From: Punica granatum | Taxonomy: Eukaryota; Streptophyta; Magnoliopsida; Myrtales; Lythraceae | DNA: 64,000 nt | Reading direction: 5' to 3' | Assembly: GCF_007655135.1 (NCBI RefSeq) | Contig: NC_045131.1 | Span: 24,350,001 to 24,414,000, forward strand | In this document: in pieces, positions 33,891 to 46,498 of the stretch | Layout of the letters: each line of letters starts with the position of its first letter | Numbering within the stretch: the first letter of the stretch is position 1 | Position numbers and translations under genes: made by a program | Notes under the pieces: generated by a model | Databases searched by the model: none | What the model was told of the DNA's origin: nothing | The model's input: only the letters and a program-made list of their open reading frames with translations

Positions 33891-35264
33891 GTAAAAAAAG
33901 AACAAAATCATCCAATGATCTTAGCATGTAATAAAAAGATCTTGCATTATAGCTTTCTTCACACAATAATATTCTTAGAAATATATATGCATGTATATCT
34001 AAGTCTGTAATTTTGTGGTAAAGTATTTATATATATTTATGATGCAGGCCGTAATTAATTAAAAAAAAAAAGAAAAACTATAGCTAGGTCATATATATTT
34101 AGGTTGCTTCCATGAGTATTGTAATCTTAATTAGTTTTCATCTAAACATTTTAAGGTAAGCAAAAAAAATCTTTTTAACATAATGTCTCAAGAGTAGGAC
34201 TGATCAAGGCAATTCAAGAACAAAAAAATTAATTAGTCATGTGAAAGTAAAAAAAGAAAAAGAAAAAACTCTAGTATGTGCATAATAGACCAACATCATA
34301 GGCAACCCTTCATGCTCAAAGTTTGAAGAAGGGACCAATATCATTACGTTACAAATAATTGCTCAACAAAGTACGAAGATAAGGACCTGACGATGATTTG
34401 ATTTGAAATAAGGACCCCTAATATTTTGATTGAAATAACAGACATGTGATCATAAGTTATTATTGCTCTTTTAGTGGCAAAATCGGTCTTTAATTAACAT
34501 TCAAACTCTAGTAAACGGGCAAAAAGTGAAATTAGTGACCTATATGTGTACTAAGAATTTTGGTTGAAATGATAGTAAGTAAACATAATTTACAACTATG
34601 TGATAAAGATCCTTCATTATGAGTCTCAAATGCAAGTGTTTTGGGTCCCAAAATAGGATGGAATACTTTTTTTTTCTTTTTCGATTATAATGGAAGCCCG
34701 TGGAAATTCTAACAGCTAATAAAAAGGCACGGGGAGTCTTACAAAATATCGAACCTAGAATTTTTGATTATGTGAAAAAACTATATTATGTCATATGTAA
34801 AGCTATACATGGTAAGCGCAGTGGTGATAACCAAAAATTTTGTTGAAGAAGAAGAATATACCAAATTATTGGATAAGTATTAACATCCTCATATAAGGAG
34901 AAAGCAAAACTAATAAATTCATATCTAAATGCAAATTTTGAACTCATATTGACAATATGGTACCATCATTCTATCATACTTTTCATTAATTAGTATTCTA
35001 TTAACTCTGCCTAAGAAAAAAGAAATCACGATAGCGCGCGATGGATGGATTTGCATTAACTTGTTGAGATAAAGAAATTCCAAAATAATCATAACGACTA
35101 ACAAATTAATTGATCAAGTGGGAAAAACTCCATAAAATTCGGTAACATTTACTTTGCAGCCAAGTGTTTTAAATTTTATGGTCCTTTAGTAGTGTGTAAA
35201 ACCACTTTATCCAAGGCAAAAAAATAAAATTTCTATATGCAAGGTGAAAGAACACCCTCTTGAC
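33891..35264. other. AT-rich DNA without a gene
   Basis: No open frame, RNA gene or element end was recognised. It ends at CTCTTGAC (35257-35264), the left target duplication of a MITE. Confidence 0.4.
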
Positions 35265-35673
35265 TAGGGGTGGTCGGGTCCGGGTATCATGTTTTTTTTT
35301 TCAGGATATCCAGACCCTATCCTGTAAGAAACAAGTTACAAGATTTTAGAATCGGACCCTACCTTGTTGAGTCCTGAAACCGAAACATATCCGGAACTTG
35401 TATTATACCACAGGTTCCGGGTACTCTGTTGGAACCTGTAAAGTTTTTTTCTCGCTAAATAAAATCGAAAATGTCTCATTCATAATCAGTAATCACGCAA
35501 AACAGAATGTTAACATATATTTAGATTAATCCACAATACACAATAAAGAGTAATATGTCTCATTAATCAATCCACAAAACTAAACATCAGTAATACGATC
35601 AAGTCTCACCGAGGGCACACTGAAGTCGTCGAACCAAAGCTACCAACAATAAGGAATGTGAGGCTTCCACTGA

Positions 35674-35712
<39 letters not shown>

Positions 35713-35960
35713 AAGTAAAAGAGAGAAATATATCTGAATTTAATTAAGGGAAATTATTATTAAATCCGCCAACTGGTTTTGATTCCGGTTCCCGTTTTGG
35801 GTACTCTATATGCAGGAACTGGAACCAGAACCTATTTTTACCGATTTCTTATTTTAATACCCGGGTCCTATCCTATTTTCAATATGAGCTACCCGAACCC
35901 TACCCTAACGGGTAAGTTCTGACCGGTTCCAAGTATACCTGATATCCATGCACATCCCTA
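35265..35960. mobile_element. hAT-type non-autonomous element
   Basis: The 696-bp element starts TAGGGGTGG and ends ACATCCCTA, with related inverted ends. It is flanked by CTCTTGAC (35257-35264) and CTCTGGAC (35961-35968), an 8-bp target duplication with one change, as for hAT elements. Both halves are full of GGGTACTCT, CCGGTTCC and GGGTCC phrases. A GA microsatellite (about 35677-35708) sits in the middle. There is no transposase. Confidence 0.7.
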
Positions 35961-36189
35961 CTCTGGACATACTTTTCCTACTAAAAGCAAATCAAGTTCT
36001 GATTTTCGAATTAAATGAAACGGCTAACAACGAGCATATAATTGCTATAATATTATCACTCACCTGTCTTCCTTATCAACTGAATCCTATTCCAGCATAT
36101 AGAGGCTCCGTTCGATAAAGACAGCCTAAAATCAAAGAGCATATCATTTTAGGGAGAGTATTAGCTAAACCAGCGAGCAAAGGTGAATA

Positions 36190-38860
36190 ATCATTAGCCA
36201 CTAGTTGTCCACAATCATAGCCAACAAGAAACCAGAGCCATCTACATCTAATGCTTATTTACCTTTCTTGAAGTAAGTAGATCTATCAATATAATTGTAG
36301 TATTCTCTAATCACAAGTACCAAGCTTACAAAAAATCATGATAACTAGCAAACAACGACCATCTCTTTTAAGATTTTTAGAACAATATGCTTGCCTTAAA
36401 TTGGGAGTGACTAACAAGAACTAAGAATTCTAAAAGAAAAAAAAAATCCAATCTATAAAGAAGAAAAAACATATAGAATTGATAAAAATTCGCTTGGGAT
36501 GACTTGGACTCCCCACTAGGAATTGTCCAGTATGAAGAATAATCTGAACCGAGAATTAGCTATGCTCACAAGACGACGTCTAAAGGCAAGAAACCTATCA
36601 ATGGGCTACAAGCGCTTCCCTTCCACTCTAAATGTATCTTGGAACTATGCAATGTATTGTCTCATGGTCTATTTAAAGAACCAAGACCATGGTTATCCTT
36701 TGGCACACAAGCGAGGTAATGGCCTTAGATGGCAGGTCCACTTTTACTTTATATTTCACATAGAGCCAGCATTTAATGCCCTTCTCAATTTTTATATATA
36801 TCATTAGATTTATTACACTAAGATACTTTTAGTAAAAACTTTATGTTATAAGATACGTTTTAAATTGAGCATTAAAAATTGTATTTGAATTATAAGGATA
36901 CTTGGTAAAATGGAACATCTAAAGCTTATATAGATGCATGAAACTGTCATGAAAAACATAAAGTATTTGATTGCCATCTCAATTTTCATTAAAAATAATT
37001 AATAAGTATTGAGAAATTTTCCCTGTTTCTTATCTTGCATTGGTTGATCATACAAAAAATTTCGTTAATCACCTTGCAGATCTACTCTTTGACAATAATC
37101 AATACGATTAAGGTAACATGTTAATAACTTTCTTAAATTCCTCCTTCCCCGCCCCACCACAAAAAAGGCCCTTTTCATCATCGATTTTTCTCGTTATATT
37201 TGAAGGCATAAAATTTATTAAATTGTGTTTATTATAGAATTGATTTGCATTATGTATTTAGGTTTAAGTTTTTGCATATGGTAGGTGCAATATAGACCAA
37301 ATAAAAGAATAAAATGTTAGTGTAGCTTTACATATGTGTTTTACATACACACTTCAATTACGAGTGGTCTTATCATAAAGAAAACTATTTGGTCCCTCAA
37401 CCGGATCTTCTCTTAGCCCTCACAACCGTTGGAGTCGATACATAGTTGTAAGGCCTATGTTAATGCAACAGCAATCACGGGCTAAGGCAGCAAATAATTT
37501 TTCTCAAATTTTGAAAGACGAATGTACTTATTAAGAATAATGAAATATTTTGATTATTAATTTCAAGTTTCAACCAATTAATAGTCTTCAACAAGATTAG
37601 AACAAAATAGTTCAACAATGAATTGTACAACTAATTATCTTATTCAATTTATATAATAATAATAACTAAAATATTATGGTACACCATTTTTGTCTATTTT
37701 CTTATATTGTTCATGACATCGTTATTTTCAAATATTGAATATTTTAAATATATGATAAAAACTTCATATGCTTGCCCGACAAATAACCATAATAATTTTT
37801 AAAAAATATATTTTACATGATAGATTAATTATTTTTATATCATTTGCATTATTTCTTATAGAAAATATTCATATTCTCGAAAACATCTTTTCTTCTTAAG
37901 AACAATATATTTTCAAAGATTGATTTCAAATTTTAAGCAATAATATTTAATACGGTTTTTATTATATTGAATGATTTTATAATTATTTCAAAACTAACAG
38001 TTTTTATTATTATGCACTACATATTTATTTAATTGTCCATATTAGTTAGATTAAATATTTAATATTCATTTTAGAAATTTATTATATGCATATTTGATTT
38101 ACATTTTTTTAAAATGTTATTTTATGACTTCAAACTTTCAAATACTTAATTTTAGTCATTTTAATAAGGATAATAATCTTATCCGATTAAACAATTTTTG
38201 TTATATCTATTAATTAAGTTAACAAAATTCTTACAAGAGTTATTAGGCACTTTTTTGAAATTAATGTTTTATGACATCTGCATTTTCAAATATTCAATTT
38301 GAATCTTTTAATAAAACCAAAATTTCATAGAATTAGTAGATTTAATAATTTGTTTTAATCCAATACGTGCAGTCAATTGGTTTTATTTCAAAAGAAATTA
38401 TATTGGCACGCAATTAAATATTTCCCATAATTATTGTTTTACAATATGATAACATTTATTAGGCCATTAATTGCATGAGTAGTCAATCTTATTTTTATCT
38501 TTTAATATGACTAGATGTTCATAGAACTAGTCACTGTGATAATTTGTTTTAATCCTACCTAAGTATTTGCAGACACCAAATTTTAAAGCGGCCATTTTGA
38601 TTTGAGGCAAACTGTTGTTGGCCGGGTTTTACCGCAAAGGCCAAAAATAACATCATCACACCAATTGATCTCGGATACCCATAGAACTGCATGACATCAT
38701 AAATCATGTCAGAGCTGCAATTTGAGCTTTTAGGGGGATCTTTAACTCATCCCCGTGTAGAAGATATGGTTCTCCCAAGTGTAAGAGCAAAACAGAGGAA
38801 CTAACTTCTAATTAGTGCATTCCGCGTGGATTTAGCGAGCTAAGGAATTGCATAGAAGGG
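36190..38860. repeat. Dispersed repeat copy C (longest)
   Basis: This copy covers all parts seen in A and B in the same orientation and order. The A-like start is at 36190-36270, the B-like part at 36618-36790 and 37500-38030, and the A-like end at 38030-38845. An open frame at 36523-36807 crosses the B-like part but has no recognised domain. The segment 38560-38850 has the style of a plant LTR. No terminal repeats or target duplication were found. Confidence 0.6.
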
Positions 38861-41225
38861 CGATGAGCCATTCGAGCTATGATGCTTTTTCTTCCTTCAT
38901 CTTTAATGGACGTGCTCTCTATATTACACTTCTTATGATACTAATACATATTTTGAAATTATAAATGCGGAGCGTATCTATAGGTCAAAACCAACCAACA
39001 AATAAAGACATTAGAGCTATAGCATTCCTCATGTATACTAATGCGTAGTCTGATACAATTTAATATATAAGAAAGGTCATATTATTTTTTACACGAAGCA
39101 CTAGTTCTAACAAATATAAATGATATTTCAACAACCTCATATAAAAAGAAAGACTATTTTCCACATACCATTTTCATTCAAACAAATTCTTACAATGGTT
39201 CGATCTAATATTTCAAAAAGATGATTATATTTTTTGTGGACACTTATATGTTGGACTACGTTATTACCGGGTTAAGCCAATATACAGTTGAACCATGTTG
39301 TTTTAGCAGAACGCGTTGGTCAGCTAATCAAAGACACCGCAATTATACTTAGAGCAAAATGATCGTTAGCCAATTCAAATTCTGCCCCCGTAATAGTTGG
39401 TCGTAATTAGTTGCACTGTTTTTGCTCGTATCAATTTCTTGTGCATGCGGAAACTAATCCTGCCATTTTATTATTTATTATTCTACTTTATTTTTCCAGA
39501 GTAATGTAAAATGATAACCTTAATTAGATCGATATGTACACCTCATAATCATCCAAACAAAACGAACCGATCATAATCATACAACCTTTCTTGGCCAATT
39601 AGGATTAACTTTTTATTGACGTATTTTCGAGATAATTCATGGTACTATATGATAAGTCGGTTCACACTGTTAATTAAAAGAAAAAAAGTCTTTCGCTTTA
39701 AACACCGGTTACAACTAAAACTATTATTCGCTCAAACTACCATATTCTCCAAAAAATAATTTATATATTAGTACAAGACAGCTGTAATTCTCGCTCTAAC
39801 TAATGTGTTTTATATAAATTACTACGATTTTTTAATATCATTAATGTAAAGTTAATTTCTTTATATAATTGATTTCCTTTATCAAGTAAATTCATAATTT
39901 GATACACATCTAAAGTGAAGTTGAAAATAAAATAATTGTACACAAAATTGAAAATTAAAAAATGATATAATTGTAAATTGTAAGATAAAAGTAAAGGTGA
40001 ACATAAAAATTTGTAAGAAGTATCTAAAATAAAGTTATTGTTTGTAAACTAAAATAAATAAATAAAATTACAGGGTTTATTCTTTTATAGATGTATAAAG
40101 CAAAAGGTAAAATAAAAATAAAAAATTAATTGAAAAATAGTATTTATTTTATAGTAAATGCTATATATTTTAAATAAATATTTTAAAGTTTCAAATAAGT
40201 CAAATATAATAAAATAAAAACGTTAGAAAAGATAAGGTTAAAAAATTCTATAAAAAAATAGCTGACGGGTTTTTTTTTTTTTGGTTGGAGGAAGAAGAGG
40301 GAAGGGGGAAGAAGATCAGCTGCTGTGTTTTGTCTTAATATTTTACAATTTTTAATTTACAAACTTCAATGGATAAATCAGGCTAGGCGGTATGCTAATA
40401 ACCCAGTTTATCAGGTTGGTTTAGAAGCTAGTGACTAGGCATAACATGACCGGTATACGTGGCACCACGAATTGGAAACAATTTTGTAATATTGTGGTCC
40501 AAATTTGCAAAGCAAAATGTAGAATACTACAGTTTTAATAGCAAAATATTAAAATTGTGAATGGTCAAGATTAAAAATTAGAAAATTCATTGTATGAACA
40601 GGATAGTTACTTTCATCGTGATTTAAGGGATTTTCCTCAAGAACTTTAATTATATTAAAAAAATAAATACATAAATATGGAGATTAAATAGTAAATATAA
40701 TTATACCCAATTTTAACACGTGACCCACTTTTCCTTCACTCTTCTTCTCTCTCCTCCTCCTCCTCCCTCCCGTGGCGTTTCCCTCCCTCACTATCCATTC
40801 CCTTTATTTTATTTTAATTTCATTTTGACATAACTCTTTTTCTTGAAATTTTTTTATATAATGTCAATTAATTTATACCCGCGAAGTAGCAGGGGGTGTA
40901 AGCTCTAGTTTGGAATATAGTAGCTGTGAAACCCATGATTTTTGATACACCCATATATATAGTCATATATGGTTATATTATATTTATATATTTATATTTA
41001 TATATAAACAGCAGCTAAGTTAAAAAAAATGGGTTTATTGATTTGGTTTGGGCTAAACCCAGTAAGCCCATTAAGCCCACCCATTTTTCCTTTCCTGAAC
41101 CTTCTCCACGGCCCTCTTCATTTCTTTGGGTTTTTATTTATTGATTTTTGGGGACTTTGGGAGTTCAGCGTTATTGGATCAGAAGAAAAAAAAGAAAAAA
41201 AGAGAGGAGCATGACAGAGAGCTTA
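38861..41225. other. AT-rich DNA without a gene
   Basis: No gene was recognised. The region is mostly A/T runs between 39700 and 40900. A small open frame at 41029-41214 begins in GC-richer DNA with repeated AAGCCCA/TAAGCCC phrases. It lacks a known domain and runs into low-complexity GAA. Confidence 0.35.
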
Positions 41226-41519
41226 GGGTCTGTTTGTTAACAGAAAAGTTTTCAACCATATTCCACTTATCTTCAATTCAACAACACAATTATTACTTTT
41301 TTCTTTTTTTTTTCAATTTTTTAACTATTCAATTCAATTTTTAATACTAAATTCTCTTAGCTATTCATTATTTTTTCCACAATTCAATAATACAGTAATT
41401 ATTATCTCTCAACTATTCATTATTTTTTCACACTTTATTTCATAATTCAACAATACAATCATTACAAACAAATTAAAATCAAAATTCAACTCTACTCAAC
41501 TTTAAAATCAAACACAACC
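41226..41519. mobile_element. Tourist-like MITE 3
   Basis: A 294-bp element is flanked by TTA at 41223-41225 and 41520-41522. The ends are GGGTCTGTTTG and CAAACACAACC. The interior, with repeated CAATTCAACAACACAATNATTAC and CTATTCATTATTTTTTC phrases, is the same as in 60029-60330 and in the same orientation. Confidence 0.8.
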
Positions 41520-41522
41520 TTA

Positions 41523-42156
41523 GAGAGAAGGAAGAGAGGGACAAAGAGCTCGAGATGGAGCTTAGGGAAGAGGGACATGGAGAGGGGCAGATCGGAGGTG
41601 AAAGAACCAAACAAATAGGGAGAGCTTTGCTCGAGAGGAAACATAGTAGAGAGGAAGAACATGAGCTCGATTGAGAGCTCAGGCTAGGGTTATGGAAGAG
41701 GAAGAACAAGGAGGAAGAACAAAGAGAGGAAGAGTGAGAAAGAGAGAGAGGGTTTGACCACGAGCTCGAAAGGGCAATGACTCGAGGGAGTACTAGGAAG
41801 CTAATTAAAGGAGAATCGAGAGTGATGAATGGGATAGAGCAAGCGAAGGTACAACGGATGGAAGTAGGAGAGCATCGAATAGGGAAAAGCTTAGCTTACA
41901 TTGAACTAGGTTATGAGGCTCTTCTCGTTGAATAAATTTTTGGGAGCACAGTGAGTACCTCATTCCATTGTAAAGTGATATATATATATACACACACACA
42001 TATATATGTGAGTTATATGAATACAAAATTATATGGAGTATTATTAAAGGAAATATTATGATAATTTTGGGAATAAGAATTTGGTATAAATATATGAAGT
42101 GAGATAGTATGGTTGCAATTAATTATGCTTGTGTTGTTGTTTGACTATAACCATGA
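41523..42156. other. Purine-rich stretch followed by AT-rich DNA
   Basis: From 41523 to 41860 the plus strand is rich in GAGG/AGAG with no real gene; the opposite frames are Ser/Leu-rich low complexity. From 41980 there are TA and CA dinucleotide runs. Nothing else is supported. Confidence 0.35.
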
Positions 42157-42379
42157 GATCGCTAGACCTGGCGGATTACAAAATGGGCTTGATCGGTCGC
42201 TGGACCCAGCATAATACAAATAGGGGCCTGATCGGCCGCTAACCCGGCGGAATACAAATAGGGCTTTGATCAACTGCCGGATCTGGCGGAATATAAATAG
42301 TGGCCAGATCGGCTGCTAGACCCGGCGGAATAGAAATAGGTGCCTGATCAGTCGCAAGACCCAACATAATATAAATAGT
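42157..42379. repeat. 39-bp minisatellite, about six units
   Basis: Each unit starts GATC and follows the plan GATCGGNCGCTAGACCCGGC, then GGAATACAAATAGGGGCCT. Starts are near 42157, 42191, 42230, 42268, 42307 and 42346. Units differ by scattered substitutions and one or two indels, so the array is old. Each carries a TATAAATA or TACAAATA box. It may belong to a decayed retroelement LTR. Confidence 0.7.
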
Positions 42380-43303
42380 AGTCAACTCTTATCGCCAGAG
42401 GTCAATAGGTGACCCATGCTTATGAGATATGAGTATTGGAAGTTGATGATGATATGAGTAAGACGTGCGGGATTACGATACCGTCTTAACTCGTCGCAAG
42501 GAAATGCGACCCCGTGGCTATATTGTTCGAGTTGGGTTATACATTTTGTGTTAAGATTGGTTGAGATTGGATATGATGATGGTCAATCTTGTCGAATGTG
42601 TTCTAAATATACTTAATTGCGTGTGGGATTTTAGAGCCTAATCTGTTAAGTGTTTGCTATGAAATGTTGACTTAATGGGTATTTGATAATTATGAGATAT
42701 TGAGTTGCATGTCGTGTATGTGATTGCTAGAGTTTGGACGCTGTGAAGTATTTGTATATATTGTACATATTATATGAAATTATTATGCAATGGTGAATTA
42801 AAGGTAGGTTCTAATATTATGTTGGAATTTTATGGATACTTAATACATATATATATATATAATGTTGAGATTTGTAAATGTTCATTTGTGAGGTATAAAA
42901 AATATATTTGATGGACAAATATTATTGATTGGAAGGTATTAGTTGATGGATTTGGATGTGGTGTATGTTTTATTAATATATATGTATATATAGAGTTACT
43001 TAAGAATTAATATTCATTTAATAGTTCATTTTACTTTGGAATATAGTACTCACTCAGATGCAACTCACAGCCTCTGCATATGGTTTTCAAATGAGATAGG
43101 AACTAGACTAACAGCATAAGAGAACTTTTTGGATAATCGGTGATCAACGTGAAGGACTTCTAGCTCGATCTGTGTATATCGTATGTATTAAGTTATGTAC
43201 TAAATGCTTATGGATATGTTGCGACCTAAAATTTTTGGTTTAGTTGGTTTATAGATTACTATGGGAATCATACAAAATGATAGATTATGAGTCTATGACC
43301 TTG

Positions 43304-43342
<39 letters not shown>

Positions 43343-45332
43343 TATGTTGGTCGGATTACTTTTATATATATATTCCTATATTTATGCGTTGATGAAAAAA
43401 ATATAGTAGGTTTGTAAAATAAATAGATGTCTAGAAATTTTGGGAGAATTTCTGTTGAATTTTCTAATCGTGACAGTAGCGGTTATTCGATTGGACCCAT
43501 TTGCACATCAAATCGGGTCAACCCTATGGGAACTGGTCGGTTCTTAATTAATCCATCTAATCAACATGAACAATGGGTTAATAATAAAATGCCACGAGTA
43601 TCATTGTAACTCGATATCACCTTATAATTTCCTTAAATCAGAGAACAGCTCCCAAACTCTTGTCAAGTCCCATTGTGCCACCTCTCTTCCGCCCATCAGT
43701 AATAACCAAACTTGCTTGGCTTCACTGTATACGCCAGGGCATAGAGCTATCTAACTATCCTTCAACGACAATAGGAATGGTCAAAAGAATCACGTTTGTG
43801 TCAAGTTCCTCCTGGCATGACCAGTACCTAGAGATCCCGCTCGGGACGACATTCTGGAGAAGTTCTGGGTGGGGCCCGCTCTTCGATCGGGAAGAAGGGA
43901 GACTTCTTGTTTTTCTAAGGATGTTTGTATCTTCTATGGTACGTTATTTTCTATTCTGTAGCTGCAGGTATTTGTTAGAGTTCAAAATGTGGGGGATGGA
44001 AGCGGAACAGAGGAGGAAAACAATTTTAGGCTTTGGATCCATATTTCACCCATATTTCGTATCTAGTACGTTTTTGGAGAGTTAAGTCCAGAAAGTATGG
44101 AGTGAACATCCCATTCTTTTTTCTTTTTTCTTTTTTCGTTTTTTGGGTGAACACTTCGTATTCTTTTAAGATGGCACACTTACCACCTCTGTTTTTGTCG
44201 ACATGACAAACTACTCGGAGCTCTATGCTTATGATGCCTGTGCATAACGTTTTAACTCATTTAGAAAATAAAACGAAAAAAAATCTATCAAATGTTGATA
44301 TTTGACAGGTCCATTCTTGGGCTTAAACCCATGACAATCGGCCAATGTGCATGCTCTGTTCCAGCAAAAAGCCCAGCAATAGAAGGCAATACCCAACCTT
44401 ACGGCCATAAAAGGCATAATTATACTTTGACTCAACTTTTAGTATTTCATACAGTTTTGATCTTGTCCGCATAATTATAATCGTGTCAAGCCACTAATTC
44501 AAGACACACTCAACAAAGATCAAAACTTCAGAAAAAGATTTAGCCGTAGATCTCTTAGTTCATGAGTCTTTTGTATCGCAAAATGAGATTTCTACACGGA
44601 AAATGCGCTCAAACACACATAGCGCGAAATGTCTCTGTCCTAGACGAGAAGCTTCCCCCTCGCACGTCCATGTCCTGGTAGAAGGACCCATTAACCAATT
44701 GATGGCTGGCCTGACCATTCGACACTATCCTAGAGCAATTCAAAGTCCAAAATAAAGAAAAAGGAAAATCATGACATATTCCTTGATTTGGTTCTTTGAA
44801 ACCTTTCCCAGATGGCGATGGCTTCGTCAAGTAAATTATTTCCAAGCCCAGCGGAGATCCTCAGTAGATTCCTCAGTATCATCCATCCCCATCCCATCAC
44901 CAAAACCTACCTTCCTTCTTCCCTCCCACCTTCTCTTTCTTCGACATTAGCCGATGTCATCGTGGCAGGCTCTCAATGCATCACAACCGCTCTTGATTGG
45001 CGTTTCCTAAGAGGCGTTTGTCAGAATCAACCAATCCAATGATTGCCTTGGGTCACGGCCGGGTGAGCACAGCATATTCCTTCTCTACATATCACTCTCC
45101 GCTCAGCTCAACAAAATCTCGTTTAAGGTTGCTTTGTTTTGTCACCAATGGTTGAAGAAGGTTAGTATGTTGTACACATAAGTAATATACACCGATTTAA
45201 ATTAGTTCAAGTGATTCGGCGTTTATTTTGAATTCGAGTATTGCGAATTTAAGATTTACTCCTTGATAGGCCGATCATATTAAAACTTGATTAATTGGGG
45301 CCATTTAACTTTCAGATACAACATGTACACCG

Positions 45333-45369
<37 letters not shown>

Positions 45370-46198
45370 GTATATGTCATTAATGTCCTATCTCTACAAG
45401 AAATGATGGTCGATACCTGTATATCCTTGTTTCACCGAGTCTTTTGGGCAACTCCAATGTTTGGGATGGATCTAAAAAATACTACGACTCGAAAAATGCG
45501 CGTTGGATAATGATGAACATGTGAACTAAGGCCAATATTACGGATCACGTTAAAGGCAACGATCTCAACACATAAATCAGCAAAAGAGATCAATTCCGAG
45601 AAGTATATATTAACAATGTATTGGGCTCTTGGCCCGTATCCTCTATATACCAAAAGAAATATATATATTTACAAGAATTGGTTATTTGGGCTGAGCAGCC
45701 ACCCTTACCGGTGCCATTTCACGGACAAGTTTTCAAGGCAGAGTGGATCCCCTGTGCTCCGAGAAATGCCAAAATATCGTTCCACAGCAGGTTGCACGAC
45801 ATCTTATTAATGGAACGACCAATTATTAGTTAATGAAATTAAAAAACAAATTAGAAAAAGATTAAGTCCATATCTATCACAAAAAGTCATTGGTCCCTTA
45901 AATTAGAGACAATATATGTACACATATATAGGTTTCTTTTTCTTTTTCTTTTTCCATTTCGGTGTGCATTATTTCCAGAACTTCAATGGATTTCAATTAA
46001 TCCGAGTTCGAGTTGAATAGGCCAAATAAAGGTAAAGTTCTTCCAAACATGGAATTGCTATGCTCAAAGGATTTGTATTCGAGATTTTATTTAAGAAACA
46101 AAAGTGTCAAACCGTCAGAATCGGTTCATCTAGGTAAATATACTGGTCTTTTAGTGAAGGACAACTCATCTCGGTAATTATATTGGTCTAAAGTGAAG
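42380..46198. other. Region without a confident gene
   Basis: The part to 43430 has LTR-like phrases (ATACTCACTCAGATGCAACT near 43040) but no paired end, and a TA run at 43308-43340. Open frames at 43660-44085 (141 codons) and 44812-45042 (76 codons, Ser/Pro-rich amino end) have no domain I recognise. Splice-like borders near 43980 and 45020 are not convincing. A TA/TATG run lies at 45335-45372. I would treat these frames as chance or decayed fragments. Confidence 0.3.
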
Positions 46199-46223
46199 GA
46201 CCGGACAACACTGCAGTATAAAC

Positions 46224-46231
46224 GAATATGC
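46224..46231 (+). promoter_or_regulatory. P1BS-type motif, distal
   Basis: GAATATGC fits the PHR1 binding consensus GNATATNC, about 270 bases before the SPX start codon. PHR-type MYB factors bind this motif in phosphate-starvation genes. The match is seen; use in this gene is inferred. Confidence 0.55.
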
Positions 46232-46331
46232 TCCAAGGAATTCCCATCACCTTCCTTCCCGACGACCCCAAACATTTATATTGTGATGCCACACTTTTCT
46301 AATCCCCACCTCATCACGCCAACTCCAAAAG

Positions 46332-46339
46332 GCATATCC
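46332..46339 (+). promoter_or_regulatory. P1BS-type motif, proximal
   Basis: GCATATCC fits GNATATNC and lies about 160 bases before the SPX start codon and 60 bases before a TATA-like box. Paired P1BS sites close to the start are common in strongly phosphate-responsive plant genes. Confidence 0.6.
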
Positions 46340-46401
46340 CATTCCCTCCTTAATATTCTGCTAATCAAACCTCTTCCCTTTCCCCATTCCCAAGCTTCTT
46401 T

Positions 46402-46409
46402 TATATATA
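46402..46409 (+). promoter_or_regulatory. TATA-like box of the SPX gene
   Basis: TATATATA lies about 90 bases before the ATG. This leaves room for a leader of roughly 60 bases, which is C-rich, as expected downstream of a plant TATA box. Confidence 0.5.
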
Positions 46410-46498
46410 CACCTACCTCCCCAGTCACCTCTTCCCACCTGCCACTCTCCAATCGAATTCATTCCGCGTAACGAGTTCGTCGGTATATAGATTTCCCG

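Noticed and set aside
43305..43340. TA dinucleotide runs (also 7038, 45337, 53839, 61282, 62083) as origins or regulatory elements
   Set aside because: Simple microsatellites are common in AT-rich plant DNA and nothing further supports a function.
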